The notes: generated by a model from the sequence alone, not told the origin. Shown: positions 36,103 to 49,010, counted from the first letter of the stretch. The stretch is DNA of 64,000 bases from Rhododendron vialii (GCF_030253575.1 NC_080559.1:34095501-34159500); one strand, 5' to 3'. Numbers and translations are program-made.

Positions 36103-36669
36103 GATTCTTTTCCACTACAGAAGATTTGACCTCAAATCATACTCCTCCAACCTCCAACCATATTACACGATTATTCCAAGAAATTTTGCTAAATTTAATT
36201 TTGTGCATTGCTAAAATATCTCGTTAATGATTTTTTTTTGTAATTAAGTTAAATGTTTATTATCTTTAACTTTGGTTAATCGTGTTTAACAATTTGTCTT
36301 GTATGTATTGCACGAATGTCAAAGTTTAATTTTTCATAGGAGTACGTGTTTTTTTTTATTGGAAAAGAAAATGCAAGTTATATTGATAGAAATCATATAC
36401 AAATTGCTTGGCCCACAGACTGAAAAATAAAAAAACAAGAACAAAAAAATCAGAAACAACAAGAACAAAAACGAAAAAGGATAGGCCGCTCAGTTCTAAT
36501 GTTGGACCCAGCACTCCGCTCGTGCAGATGGGTGGAGGATCGCCACTGGATCTGCACAGGGTCTGCATCTTGATGCCTTTATCGTCACCGCTGGAGAGCC
36601 CAAGAACACCGTTTCCCGAATCGAGACTTTCTCATGATTCAGAATTAATTAACCAATCGAGAAAACTAA
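36103..36669. other. Intergenic
   Basis: No gene recognised; A-rich stretch at 36420-36480. Confidence 0.5.
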
Positions 36670-36968
36670 GGACATTGACCAAAGGGGAGACCGACCGGTT
36701 ACCGACGGCGAGCCGGGCCCACTCCAGCCACCGAACGGCTGATCCAAGCTGTCCAAAAATTCTATAAAAAAAAAAAGTGGGCCCATGCGAAATCAAAAGC
36801 ATCTGATGCGTATAAGTGCTCGATCCAAACACTTCATTTTTGTCGTATATATAACCACTCGTTTTTTTAAATAAAAAAAAATTAAACGACTTGGATCAAT
36901 CGTCCAACGCCCGAAGTGGGCCCGGCACGCCGTTGGTAGCCGATCGATCTTCCCTTTGATCGGTGTCC
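36670..36968. mobile_element. Palindromic MITE (about 299 bp)
   Basis: The ends GGACATTGACCAAAGGGGAG and, reverse-complemented from the right, GGACACCGATCAAAGGGAAG are inverted copies, and both arms carry GCCGGGCCCACT. The centre contains TGCTCGATCCAAACACTTCA, shared with the palindromic elements at 50995-51386 and 58980-60773, so they form one dispersed family. Confidence 0.62.
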
Positions 36969-37497
36969 GTAGCATCCACCCTCTTAACCAATACACACTA
37001 AATTGCGTACATAGGTAGGTGGTCCAACTAACTCGTATTCACGAGTTTGAATTCAATAGTAGTAACAAGTAACAGGCAAGGAGAATTCAGGGCTTGTTCT
37101 TCTAAAAAAGCCATTGGCTTTTTTGCAAAAAATGAGCCAAATAAACCCACATAAAAACAAAAATAAGCCAATAAACCACTTTTTTCGTCTTTATTCAAAA
37201 AATATTGGATTTCGATCAAAATTTTATACTTTTTAGATTCTTCTCGTCGTGAAGATGCAATAATCCCCAAAAAAATAAGGATAAGCCAAGTGATACGAAA
37301 AAAATTTGAATAAAGACAAAAAATACGCCATTTTGGCTTATTTGTCCGAACACCCTCAATCAATTCATTCAGAAAGAAGTACCCACAAAGCGTCAAAAGA
37401 TTCAGAATATCAGAGACTATATATAACATGAACATATATAATCTTCTTGTATTAGTCCTAAAAATAAACATTATCCAGGAATCAGGAACGTGAAAGG

Positions 37498-37711
37498 CAG
37501 GGGTGTCCGCCAGCTTACACAAATCTGACTACTTCTCATTTCTGATTTGGTCAAAAACAGGTCATCAATCGATGAACATGAGTGTTCGAGCCAAACCTAT
37601 GCAAACTTGGACTAATCATCTCTTCAGTCTGGTCAAAAGCAGGCCATACATAAATGGAAAGAGGTTTTCGGGCCAACTTACAACTAATCTCCTCTCCGGT
37701 CGATCTGGTCA
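37498..37711. repeat. Dispersed repeat, about 80-bp periodic, interrupted by a hAT element
   Basis: Phrases such as CTGGTCAAAAGCAGGCCATA and TCGGGCCAACTTACAACTAA recur with roughly 80-bp spacing and resume at 38527-38640 beyond the hAT insertion. Similar sequence is at 42685-42780. Probably SINE-derived; no gene. Confidence 0.45.
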
Positions 37712-38526
37712 TAGGGATGGCAATTCCGGCCGCCCCGACCCAACCCGCCCCGTTCCCCGCCCCAAATGGGTAGAGGATTCGAGGATTATTTGGGGATCGG
37801 ATAAGGTATGGGGATAATTTTTAAAAAAAAGTGGGGAACGGGTAGGGGTGGATATGAGGTAGTACCCGCCCGATCCCCGCCCCGCCCCACTAGCCTACTA
37901 TATATAATACATAATTATATATATATACATAAAGTTAGGGACTTAGGATTCCTGATCCCCGCCCCAGCCCCACTAGCCTACTATATTTATAGATAAGTTA
38001 GGGTTTTTCCATTTCCCAGTCGCTACTCTAGAGACTTACGTCTCCAATCCCCAGTCCCACTAGCCTACTCGTCTTGTTTGTTTGAAACTGTTTTTATTTC
38101 AATTTGGTTTGTAATACACTGTGGCAGCAACTATGTGACTGTTTTAATTTAAATTTGGTTTATAATGACACTACGGCAGCAGATGTGACTGTTTTCATTT
38201 TGATTTGGTTTGTAATGGCACTATGGCAGCAACTTTGGCTATTTTTCTTGGCATTTGGTTTGTAATGTCAGCGTAGATTGTTTTTCTTTTTTTTTTTTTT
38301 TGAATTTAGTTTCTTGGTTCGTATTTTATGGCAGGTGACTTTTTTTTAAAAAGTTTTGGGATCTTTGGATCCCCGATTCCCCATGGGGATCCCCGTTCCC
38401 CGTTTGGAGCGGGATGGAGGGTAAAAATAAATCTCCGGTGGGGATTGGGGCGGGGATGGGGAGGAATTTGAGTTCGGGGACGGGAATAGTGGTATCCACC
38501 CCCGACCCTCCCCATTGCCATCCCTA
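37712..38526. mobile_element. Non-autonomous hAT element with exact 8-bp target duplication
   Basis: The terminal inverted repeats TAGGGATGGCAAT and ATTGCCATCCCTA are perfect, and the 8-bp duplication TCTGGTCA (37704-37711 and 38527-38534) is exact. Sub-terminal regions are rich in CCCCGCCCC/GGGGCGGGG words. The middle (38093-38270) holds about three copies of a 58-bp repeat built around ATTTGGTTTGTAATGGCACT and GGCAGCAACT. The length is 815 bp with no transposase. Confidence 0.9.
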
Positions 38527-38640
38527 TCTGGTCAAAAGTAAACCATATATCCATAGATGAGCAGGGATTTTCAGGCCAACTTACATGTATATAGACTAAT
38601 CTCCTCTCTGATCCGGTCAAAGACAGACCATCAATGCCGG

Positions 38641-39012
38641 AATTAAGAAATTTACAAAAGAAATATTATTACGGTCTAACCAAAAAAACCAAACTATGAT
38701 CGATTATACTGTGACGAGCAAACCGGCCAATGAACTGAATCAACCCTTCTGGACGGAAAGCGAAGTTTTACAAGTGATACAATGCATGGATGTTGATGTG
38801 CCTGCTGACATGGCTTACAACTGGGGGGAGGATCGTGCGTTTGGAAGCGGTGGTTCACACGTGCTTGCATGTTTTTTTTTTTTTAATAACCGAGAAACAA
38901 CTTTATAGCCGAGTCACAATTAAACCTAATTGTATAAACCAAACCTCGGGAAACTAGCACGGCCATCGGTGGCCGTAGCTTTTTCATTTGTCATAGTAGT
39001 AGTACATTCTTA
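38641..39012. other. Intergenic
   Basis: No gene recognised. A short open frame at 38696-38908 has no similarity I can name. Confidence 0.45.
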
Positions 39013-39231
39013 GGGCCCCTTCCAGAAACAAAAATAAATTCTTATTTTTTAAAAGACAATTTTAAGCTCAAACATCATGTGTTTATACAAATAATTTTTT
39101 TAAAAATATGGATCTTATTTGATAGATCTCATTGAGATCTTTTGAAAAATTAATTTTCAATTACATTATTTTTGAGTTTAAAAATGTAAAATAAACTGTT
39201 TATTTTTTAAAAAAATTTCTAGAATAGGGTC
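39013..39231. mobile_element. Tourist-type (PIF/Harbinger) MITE
   Basis: Inverted ends GGGCCCCTTCCAGAAA and GACCCTATTCTAGAAA (right, reverse-complemented) are flanked by a 3-bp TTA duplication (39010-39012 and 39232-39234). The length is 219 bp with an AT-rich centre. The TTA duplication is diagnostic of PIF/Harbinger-type insertion. Confidence 0.72.
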
Positions 39232-39799
39232 TTACTTCTCTCTTTACTAGTATTATTCATTAATATTTAAAAATCTGATTAAAAATAAGTCATTCACGCT
39301 AAAAACAAAGAATTCCCAAAAAGATCTCTTGTGACTCGGCCCAATCTCATTTGGTTTTCAGTTTTAAGATAAATTGTTGAGATAAAAGAGTTTTCTAGAT
39401 TTGAGTATTTTTTGTCTTTAATTTTTTGTTTAACATTTTAATAAAAAAATTATTTTTTAAACAGAGGTGTGCTATATTCATCCAAAAAGAAAAAAATTTG
39501 TTAAAAGATTGCTAAAAATGAAAAGCACGGATAACGAAATAGTAAAAAAAATTGGATAATTTTTTTTTGAGAGAAAAACCATACAAGGTGTGGGAGTAAC
39601 AGAACTAAAACTATTGCTTGCTTCCGAGACACTTTATTTTTCACTTCTTTGCTAACTTATTTTCTATCATTATATCGCATTTTTAGGCTGATGGTGGAAA
39701 TAAGAAATAAAATAGGAAAAGAAAAGGTGTTATAATTTACAAACACATTATTGTTAAACCACTAAATCAATTCCTTCTATATCTCTGTTACTAATTTTG

Positions 39800-39990
39800 A
39801 GGAAGCCTTGACCAAAGGGTTGCTCTAGTTGTTGTGGCACTCCATTACCAGGTAAAAAATGTTTGGGTTCGAGTTTTATGGCTTTGAATTGCAATACTAT
39901 TTCCCTTATCCCTAACGATTGACCCAATTTATTTATTTATTTTTTTGAGAAAGCTCTAATAATGGCCTGCAATATTATTAAAGACTCCAA
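39800..39990 (+). mobile_element. tRNA-derived SINE-like repeat
   Basis: A-box-like TTGCTCTAGTTG at about 39821 and B-box-like GGTTCGAGTTT at about 39867, spaced as in tRNA genes, are followed by unrelated sequence ending in a T-rich stretch. Boundaries are approximate and no target duplication was found. Confidence 0.45.
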
Positions 39991-42900
39991 ATTTAAAAAT
40001 TGGCCTGCTAAGTATGTTAAGAAAATCAACTCACCACACCCATAAGTTGGACAAACTTATTTCTGTAGTATAGCCGTTCATTGTCGAGATAAAATCTGAG
40101 CCGTTAGATGCACGATCCGACAGCTCGAAAGTGCGCAGTACAGTGCTGCTCACACCATTGCACGTTGCCATCCCCAAAATATTCCTCTTCCTTTATCTAT
40201 CTTTTGATGCTTTTCCATGGGCGTTGCAGTTCTTGTTAATAATGAATGGCTGATTTTAAAGTTTCAAAGGCTGTTTGGTGAAACATCACAATCATTATAA
40301 GTTCTATTAATGTTTATGGAAAACAAAAACTCTCATAAGGAGAAAACTTTTTGGCTTGTGATTCAATTCTTACCCAAGGTGCTATCCAACTGCTATGTTT
40401 CACCGCTCTCCTTATTGCAGTGCTTAATTTTATCATTCGTCTCGGTATAATCAATAGTTCAAAATTAAAATAAAAAAAAACTCTTGCAGGGAAAACTAGA
40501 AGAGTTGTTTTAAAATCCGGATTGCCCAAAATACTTTTAGACGGTGAAAATAAAAACGGTGGGGAAAGCAGTGAGAGTAGACTTTCTGATTCTTACCCGC
40601 ATGCCATTCCATTTCTATTTTGCTCTAATCATACGAGACAGCTTCTCGATTTTAAGTGAGTTTTCTAATAATGAACGGAGAGATTGATTTCCTTAATTAA
40701 TCCAAATATCAGACTTTTAGAACAACTCGACCAATGGATATTGACAACCTATGGGTGTGTAGGGCCGACTTCGGGATCTCACGTAAATGATCTGAGAGGC
40801 GTATCAATTTTCAAAAAAAAATTAATTGCCTTATAAAAAACTAATTTAATCGGATAACGATAAATGTTTAATCTATTTTTTTCATTCACAATTCAAGATT
40901 AAACACTTACATAATTGATTTGTAATAAAAAAAATCATAAAATTATTTTAAAAGTAATGAATCACTTGTACCATATGTGAGTGATTTCAAAACCAGCCAA
41001 AATAAAACCCTATCAATTCCGGCCTTGTTTGTTCAGGGGACCTAAAATTTTAGGCATGATTTTCAATAATTTTTTTTATTTTACTCTGAAAAATCTCCTT
41101 CAAAACCCCAATACGAACAAAGTTTATGAGCTTGTTCATTTGGAGTACTCAAAACCCATGCACACGGTCTCCAATAAATTTTATCTATTATCTCTTTCCA
41201 CTTATTAATACACTTTAAAACCTCTTTCGAAACCCAGATCATATAGGATATACGTGTTCGTTTTGGAATCTCAAAATTTTTTTCAGTACAGTCTTCAATA
41301 AGAAAAAGTAGTGCAATAAAAAAGTGAACCTCAATTAGTCGTCCTCAAACGTCGCATCAACAGGATAAAGCAGATTGGTTTAATTAAAGAATAATATTCA
41401 GGGGTACACACAAAGTACCGTATCGTTATGTTTCAAAAGAAAAAAGAAAAGTACCGTATCGTGAGAAGCATCATATCGTCTCGTTGTTTAATAACTCATC
41501 AATCTCTCACGTCACATGTCGAGTCCGTGTGACGCTAGCCATTTTCTAATGTCTCTGCAACTTTTCTTTTGGGTGTACTTTCACAGGGCAGTGGGGATCT
41601 GGTGGAAACAAGTCCACAATAAACAACTCCCGACCCAATCAGGCACGCAACACGTGTTCCGCCACATTTCATGGTATGATAAAATATTCTACTCGTATTT
41701 TTTTTTAAACTTAAGTGTTCGAGTCAGCTTACACGCATCATAAAAAATTTTGAGAGGCTAATCTCACCGTTCACTTGCTAGGGTCCCCCTTTTTTTTTGG
41801 CCAAACGGTGGTATACATCAGCGAGGGTTAGAGGGGATAATTAATAAGTCAGTCCACATGGGATCCAAAAACTGTCCATAACCCTAAACCACGAACACCT
41901 TGACAAGGCTCAAACCCTAGCCGCCCACAAGGGAAGAACAAGTAAATGTTGTTGGGATCCCCTGAAAATCTATGAAAAAGCTCCAAAAGAATTGATATCA
42001 CGTGATGAAAGGAACAAACCCCTCAATCCAATACATTGACTGCTAGCTAGGCAAAATGTATTACCTTATCGATCCTATAACTTAAACGGAGTTAGATCAT
42101 TAAGTAAAATTTATTTAAATCCGTGCCACTGTTGCTTATTTATACTATGTGAAGTACTTTTAAATGTATATATACTCATCTAAAAGTCAAATAAATTATC
42201 CTTAACACTTTAGAATACGAATATAAATGCCTCTAGAAATGGAAAAAAGCGAGTATACAGGAAAATTACTGTCAGTATTTGAATCCAACGTTAATTATAC
42301 GTCCCCATTAAAAATATCTCGTAAATTTTATCATCAATGTAGGATGGGAAAAGATTGTTTTTTCCTATAAAATGTGCTAACCACCAAAAGTAGAAAATTC
42401 ATCCCACGATGAGGAAGGGGCGAGAGAGATCAAGTGGGCAAGTCACAATCAACAGTGGTAGAATTTTGTGGCCCTAAGTTGAGATAATTGGTCATTTTTA
42501 CTACTCCTTTTGCTTTTGAGATAATGCTAAAGGCAATAAAGATTACCCCCTGGGCCTTTTTGGCAAATTGAGGGATTGTGAATTTTGTAAGATATTACTT
42601 TCGTTGAAGTTTCCTCAGATTCTCAAATGGACATGTTGCACCCAATAATGTTCGCTGCCTTTTCTAGCAAACCTCTTTTTGCTGGTTAGGGCTTTCGGGC
42701 CAACTTATACGCACGTTGATTAATCTCCTCTTCGGTCCTGTCAAACACAGACCATTCATGCCAGGACTAGAAGATTTACAAGAAATTTGCGACATGATCC
42801 CAATAATTGAATCCTGGTCAATTTTGTGGAGAATAAACCTATCAGCTAACCGGACCAATTCTTAGGGCTGCCTTGTTAACATTCTTCATTGGCACCAAGT

Positions 42901-43264
42901 CTTTTACTTTCGTATGCCCTTTTACTATTAGCACATCACACTTTCTTTACTTCTTTGCAACTTCATTCATTTGTACTTAAAAGAAATGGTTTTGACCTTT
43001 TGAGCAAGTAGTGCGGCTTTGTTTAAAGTAAACGAATAATGAGCTCTTGCAAAACTTTTGTTATTATTACTACTATAAACAAGAGTCCTTTGCACGAGTA
43101 CATGTTATAAGAAAAGTAATTTGAACCAAATCATAGCTTCACCGCACTAAGAAAATTGCCCTATTTATATATAACAACAATTATATATATAAGCGTTGGT
43201 TAGGGTCTCTGGCTACGAAATTCCGAGTTTGGTCAAGCGAGCATGCATAAGAAAGTTAATTAGT
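39991..43264. other. Gene-poor intergenic region
   Basis: No coding sequence recognised across 3.3 kb of AT-rich DNA. A SINE-like dispersed repeat lies around 42680-42790, and a partial copy of the same phrase at about 41710-41770. Confidence 0.5.
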
Positions 43265-43272
43265 GCCGTATG

Positions 43273-43656
43273 CAAAGGCGGAACTATGCTTTAGGAGACC
43301 TGGGCTGTAGCCCAGGTGAAGGCAGGTGGAGTGGGAAAAAATAAAAATTTATTTGTAAAAATTTAGCCCAATAAATTTTAGCCTACCTCATTTATAGGTA
43401 AATTTGTTGAAGATGTCGACTCAGATGAGATAATAAATGATTTATATTCTCTAAAACAATGCAGGATACAATTTCAATAGGGTACAGATTTAATAGTTTA
43501 CGTTTTTTGTACTTTTCTTTTGTTTATTGTTGAACATTTTACATATTTATGTGCAAATTTGCTGGATATTAATTATTAAACTTTTTTTGGTTTATATATT
43601 AGTTTATTAATTTTTTTATTAGCCCAGAGCGTTTTAAATTCCTAGTTCCGCTCTTG
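43273..43656. mobile_element. hAT-type MITE
   Basis: The imperfect inverted ends are CAAAGGCGGAACTA (left) and CAAGAGCGGAACTA (right, reverse-complemented). They are flanked by an 8-bp duplication with one mismatch: GCCGTATG (43265-43272) and GCTGTATG (43657-43664). The length is 384 bp; no coding. Confidence 0.75.
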
Positions 43657-44770
43657 GCTGTATGTTCGAATTCCACGTATGTCAAACCATCAAATTTTGA
43701 GGCTACTAGAGATTTGTCTAATTATTAATTTTAGGGTCTGTAAATTAGTCGAGGTATGAGCTAGTTGTTCCGGATGTCCTTTATGCAAACTTCATGCAAA
43801 AGAAAAAAGCCTCTAGGTATGGACGGTCGGGCAATGTTGACTCCAGCAATTCAAGTCAAGGAACTGAATTCTTTCACATGCCTGATTGCCTGTGATTGAC
43901 AGAAGATAGAGACACGTAGCCAAAATTCAAAAGCAGAGCTTTTTCAAGTTCGCTACACACAGATTCGCTGCGCACAGACAACCGGGGTCCGGGGTTCCAC
44001 ACGAATAATCCAAGCCGTTCATTAATTTTAAGTTTATTTTTCGAGTGGCTCCGTACCAACAATCAGCTCGATCGTATAACTGTAAGTGCTAGGTCCAATC
44101 TTTCAATTTTTCTTTTGGATAACTAAATATTGAACGCTTATTGTTCATGTAATACGTTGACATTTTAGAGTTTCAGCCCCAAAATCATAATTGTAAGGGT
44201 ATAAAACAACTTCTTATTTATATAGCTCATGTATCCGGGCCAAGTTTATGTTCACCTTGACTAATCCTGGAGGCCAAATCCCAATATCCACCAAAGAGAA
44301 CCCAATTAAAGCCGGAGAAAGCCTCATATGAACTCGCTGCAAAGAACTTGATGGTTATGGTGTGACCGTGTGAGTATTTTGAATATTTCATTCAATCAAA
44401 TTAAACGATTCAATTTTCCCTATTGTTTCCTCTTCCATTTCTTCATTTGAAAACAATGATGGAAACCAGTCAACCATAGTCTTATGCCTTTGCACAGCTA
44501 CGTAGACAACAGTCACAACAAAACTCATTCAACTGTTCATCCAATTCAGCTACATTCAGTAATAGAAAACATCATCCTATGTCAATTCTCGAGGTTTATC
44601 TTGATAGGGTACATAAATTGAAAGAGTCGAAACAAAAAAAAGAACGAAAAAGTTTCATCTGAAAACTAAGGTCCTGACAAACAGTGCAACAAATTCCAGG
44701 GTTGGGTACAAAAGAAACCCCAGAAATTCACGTGGGAAAATCGTGTCTAGCCTACAAGTGAGAAAACAAA
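43657..44770. other. Intergenic, 3' flank of the GT17 gene
   Basis: It contains a half-MITE-like stretch at 43900-44110 resembling the palindromic family. The last few hundred bases should be the 3' UTR of the GT17 gene. Confidence 0.45.
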
Positions 44771-45853
44771 TTAAGATGATCGTAAACAGCCACCGGGGAG
44801 AAGAAACTTGTACCTTTCTGCATTTTCTAATAAGTAAGAGGGAAGATGAACAGCGGAGGCCGATTTGGGTATCGGTCCCATCTTCTTGATGAGCTCCTGG
44901 AAACTAAACTCCTCCGGTAGCATATCGAAAAGATCATCTCCGTCGCAGATCAGTTTCTGGATTCTAGAGTAATGCAAAAACTCCTTGTGCCTCACTCTGT
45001 CAGCGTGGCTGTACCCGGTCATTTTGAACACAAACTCCCTCAAATGACGGAAGCAAAAACTGCAATGCCATCCAGCATCGGAGAGAATAAGATCGGTTAC
45101 GCGCGAGTGACGGTAACGGGTCCCCGGCCCATATATTTGAGCCGTGGTCCGCCAGCTGCTGTAGTCAATCGGAAACTCGAATGAGTACATGTACTGTCTT
45201 AGCTCAAGGTGCAATACAGGTGGTACCCCTTCGCAAGACTGTAGTAGTTTAATAGTGTGGAGGCTAGGGATCTCATCGGTATCTGCCATAATAACTAGGT
45301 CTCCAGTGGAAATACCCGCCCGAATAAGTAATTGGTTCATGGACCCACGTTGCTGCGACTCGACCACAAATGGGTCTCCGCGAGGCGAAGTGTGACCCAC
45401 CGTGAACACGCCGTGGACAATTTTGCCCTCCGCAAAGGAAAACCGGTCACGATTGGAAGCGAAGAGGAGGGGTTTTGGGATGCCAGTGAAGGTGGTGTTG
45501 GCTTCGAGGATTACCAATTTTGTGACGTAGGGGTTTAGTTCACGCCAGCGGATTTCGAGCAAGTCGAGCTCATTGCTGAAGATGATGGCGTCAAACACAC
45601 GGCGGGGTTGGGAGCGGAGGGACCAGCCGTGGAGACGGCAAAGTTGGTCCATAGAGACGTTCTCGGCATAGTAATGTGGCAGGTGGTGGAAGGGGGGTGA
45701 CGGAGTGTCCCAGAGTGGGCGGAAGAAGTAGGAGATCTTTTGTCGGTGGTTGAAAATTGCAATTAAGGAAATTGGGACGAGTATGAGGAGGAGAATGAGA
45801 ATAAACTTGCGAGGAGATCGCCTGGAGGTGAGGCGCAGAGGTCTTGGGGCCAT
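44771..45853 (-). CDS. Glycosyltransferase family 17 protein (N-acetylglucosaminyltransferase III-like)
   Basis: 360 aa from the ATG at 45853 ([20 protein letters not shown]). The frame remains open upstream through the acceptor at 45931, but no in-frame ATG is available in the leader exon, so I use this start. One membrane anchor lies at residues 17-34, giving a type II Golgi topology with a short Arg/Lys-rich cytosolic tail. Plant GT17 signatures follow: [46 protein letters not shown], an acidic ADTDEIPS motif (190-197, candidate metal/nucleotide-sugar site), [13 protein letters not shown], and a C-terminal [20 protein letters not shown]. The family is annotated as beta-1,4-mannosyl-glycoprotein beta-1,4-GlcNAc transferase by similarity to animal GnT-III, but the plant acceptor is not established. 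Length is normal and intact. A leader exon lies at about 49000-48767. Confidence 0.92.
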   Translation of the reverse strand: MAPRPLRLTSRRSPRKFILILLLILVPISLIAIFNHRQKISYFFRPLWDTPSPPFHHLPHYYAENVSMDQLCRLHGWSLRSQPRRVFDAIIFSNELDLLEIRWRELNPYVTKLVILEANTTFTGIPKPLLFASNRDRFSFAEGKIVHGVFTVGHTSPRGDPFVVESQQRGSMNQLLIRAGISTGDLVIMADTDEIPSLHTIKLLQSCEGVPPVLHLELRQYMYSFEFPIDYSSWRTTAQIYGPGTRYRHSRVTDLILSDAGWHCSFCFRHLREFVFKMTGYSHADRVRHKEFLHYSRIQKLICDGDDLFDMLPEEFSFQELIKKMGPIPKSASAVHLPSYLLENAERYKFLLPGGCLRSS

Positions 45854-45870
45854 GCTGTGAAGGACCTCGG

Positions 45871-45909
45871 TCACGAGGAGAAGCAACAAACAAGACGGTC
45901 GCCAGTCAT
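45871..45909 (-). other. Upstream ORF (12 codons) in the GT17 leader
   Basis: ATG at 45909, reading [12 protein letters not shown] and stopping at 45871, 17 nt before the main ATG. It lies in the same exon, downstream of the acceptor at 45931 (AATTATGCAG), so the mature mRNA should carry it. Two more very short uORFs sit in the leader exon (ATG TAT ACA CAA GCG TGA and ATG TAG). Such uORFs often reduce translation; this is inference. Confidence 0.55.
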
Positions 45910-48083
45910 GGTTCTGCCTATTCTGACCACCTGCATAATTTCTGTGTTAGAGAGCATTGGAACAGAATAATCTGTGCATGTTTTTACTTATCAGTGTATG
46001 TTAACAAGGAGTGTTTGGAAAGCTATATTTTCTGAACAACTTCGTTCACAATGTAAAGAAGAACAAGAAACATTAACACCAACTTTAAAGGGGGTTAACG
46101 AGTTCCAAAAGGCTCCTGGGGTTTCAAAAACTGGGTTCCATGAAAGGGCCAGACGCTATTCCAACATTAACACCAACTTTAAACGGGGGCACTCTGACTT
46201 CTCTATAATTCCATGTGTTTTCTTTTCACCATAAATTTCTTGACTTTCTTGCCTGTGAGCCGTTGACTAAACAAATCGAAGTACTGTTTGATTTTGGAAC
46301 AACTACTGGATGACACTAGCTTTTTACCTCATCACAAACAGAAATGCTCTAAATCAATCGTCTAATGTAGATATTTGACATTCTCTATCTTAAATACACT
46401 AGCACAACTAACCGGAATTACTTATTCACACGTCTAAATACTCACTATGCTTCTACGCCCTATTAATTAAAATGACTCATTGATTTGCAAATAAGTGCTC
46501 TGCTCTTCAAGCTAGCAAAACCGTATCAAACTTGTTCTTAAAACAAACAGATACATAAGCCAAAACAAGTGCTTGCACACATATCCAAACAAAAAATAGA
46601 GTTCGATCTAACCTGGACATATATGATTGGTTCATGGTGACCGCTGCTCAATCCTTTCCTCAAACATGAGGGCTAAGTTCTGTAGGGTATGAAAATGTAC
46701 CCCTGATGTGAATGTATAGTCTATTAGATTAAGCAGAAACACAAGGACTTTTATGGTACAGCATACAATTGGTCGTACAAATTTGAATGGGAAAACACAA
46801 GAGAAAATTGACGTCATCTCAATGAGGAGTACATTGGAAAAAAATTATTTGCAGTTACGTGTTCAGACAAATCCAAGGTAAATTTCATATCACAGCCGGC
46901 CCACCGGAGATAGGTTAAGCATAGTGATATTCAATACAATAGACTAATTAACAAAGCATGGAGCTCATACGCACTTCAAGAAAACACACTTGGTAAGAGC
47001 AAGATTATCCCACTCAATATGGAGAGAAATTATCATCACATAGACTAGGGTAAGTCTTATATTCATGTATTTTCGGGGCCTTCAAGACATGATGTATAAT
47101 GTGAAAGGACATGGATATAAGAAGCAACATTTAGATGCTACTTTCATGCATTGATTAACAATGCACTGATAGCATCCTTACAATTGTAAGATTGTGGAAG
47201 CTCAATGTGAGACTACTCAAAATACCAACTGACATAGTGAGCACAAGTCAAACAACCAAATCCCTAGAACTTAAGGACATAAAAGTATGCCACAATAAAT
47301 ACACAAATGAGTTCATTAAAGTTGCGCAATATGCTTGTACTTAACATTGTCCACTTTGAGTGCTATGTGAGGCCATTTATTAAAGTTGCATTAGTTCACT
47401 TGATAGCATATATGCCCAAATTTCCACAGATGAGATCACGTTAGATATAAAAAGAATCAGGGACAACCCCTCTTTCAATCAGAAAGTTGAGACCTTTGCC
47501 AGAATCTTAGACAGGCTTCGTAACAATTTGGCTGAAATGGCCCCCCGGATTGGTGCCAAGCCACTTTTGATAACAAGGAAACTAAAGCTTCGCTATAATC
47601 TTAGTCAGACTTTCTAGAAATTAGCGTGAAATACAACCTTGTCCGAAGGATTCTGATTCTCATTCCTCAATCTCAGTTTCAGACAAGCAGCTTCTTCTTC
47701 TTTTTCTTCTTTTATTTTTTTTCTCTTTGACGAGTATCAGCAAAATTGTGCTTCTCTGTATTCCATAACTGGTCTCATAGTTGACTATAGATCCAATTCC
47801 AATCCCACTTCAAATACTGTTTCCCATGAGTATAGCTGAAACTCAAGTTTGATTCCCTCTATTGATTCCAATTTCTCTAATGGGACACTAATAATCAGAC
47901 ATGTTTTGCCGTTTAGAGTGAAGAAGCTGCCGATAACGTCTTGTCTTTTTTTCCCTCAATTTTAGTAATGTCAGCTGGATCTTCATAGTCTCTTTTGTAA
48001 GTGACAGATTAAGGCTTCTATATTGATGAAGTTATATACCTCAAAAGAACTCCTTTTGTATTCAGGAAAATAGATTCTTTAAA

Positions 48084-48330
48084 GAGTTTTTTTTAATCCC
48101 TAAACTATGCACATTTTTTCTACTTCATCCTAAACTACCAATTTGACTATTTGATCCCCTCAATTCTAGTCTGTTACCTATGTCATCCAATTGATAACAG
48201 AATTCAAATTTTCAAAAATATTCTTCAACTAACGGACCGGAACTTGAGCGGATGAAATCGTCAAATTGGTAGTTTATGGACGAAGTAGAAAAAATGTGCA
48301 TAATTTCGGAGATAAAAGCAAAAAAAACTT
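48084..48330. mobile_element. Mutator-like MITE in the GT17 leader intron
   Basis: The arms are inverted copies (CTATGCACATTTTTTCTACT appears in both orientations, as does AAACTACCAATTTGAC) and are flanked by an exact 9-bp duplication, TTCTTTAAA, at 48075-48083 and 48331-48339. The length is 247 bp; no coding. It sits in the 2.84-kb intron (48766-45931) of the GT17 5' leader. Confidence 0.82.
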
Positions 48331-48766
48331 TTCTTTAAATAACTCATATGGGAATTGTTATGCAATAAATGCAACGGATCTTAGCTATACGTCTCCACAA
48401 AGAACAGACTTCTTAAGCTCATAAAACTCAAAGATTATGTTTTAAATCCGGTTAACTAATGTCAACGGTATCAGATCCCCACATATCCTTGTGTGTAAAT
48501 TACCTTAAATACAGCAACAGTATAAATCACTCAATACATATTATTTGAGCTCTCATTAACACATCAAAACATCTTAATTAAGCCCTTAATATCCAATCAA
48601 TTTCTGCCTTCTAACCAAATCAAAATACATGTACGACAATTTCTTAATGTATGAGTAATACAGAAACCCTATCCAAATTCCACATAATTAGGAATCAGTT
48701 AATAACACAGTTAATATAAATTACCAATCCAGAAACAGAACGAATGGTCATAATATTTTCACCTAC

Positions 48767-48908
48767 CTGATGTTGCAGAGACTCGTGAATTTGAATCAAC
48801 AACGGCGAAAATACATGAGGCTACATCACGCTTGTGTATACATACACCTAGTAAACTATGTATGTATGCGTTCTGTATTGTCAATGAACCAGAATGTGGG
48901 GGAGAGAA

Positions 48909-48946
<38 letters not shown>

Positions 48947-49000
48947 CCCCGCCAGGAGGCAAGAGGTAAGACCGGCGCGCGAAGAGAGTGAGTGAGGTCA
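48767..49000 (-). other. Predicted 5' leader exon of the GT17 gene
   Basis: A donor CATCAG|GTAGGTGA at 48767/48766 and the acceptor at 45931 define a long leader intron. The exon carries a (CT)n tract on the transcript strand (48911-48944). The transcription start is not defined. The frame through the exon is open and would join in phase with the GT17 frame, but has no ATG. Confidence 0.5.
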
Positions 49001-49010
49001 GAAATGGATG

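Noticed and set aside
38696-38908. Frame of 70 aa starting MIDYTVTSKPANELNQ
   Set aside because: No similarity I can name and it ends in a poly-T-encoded Phe run; probably chance.
45854-45889. Longer GT17 start ([12 protein letters not shown]...)
   Set aside because: That start codon is TTG; the first ATG in frame is at 45853 and gives a normal type II membrane topology.
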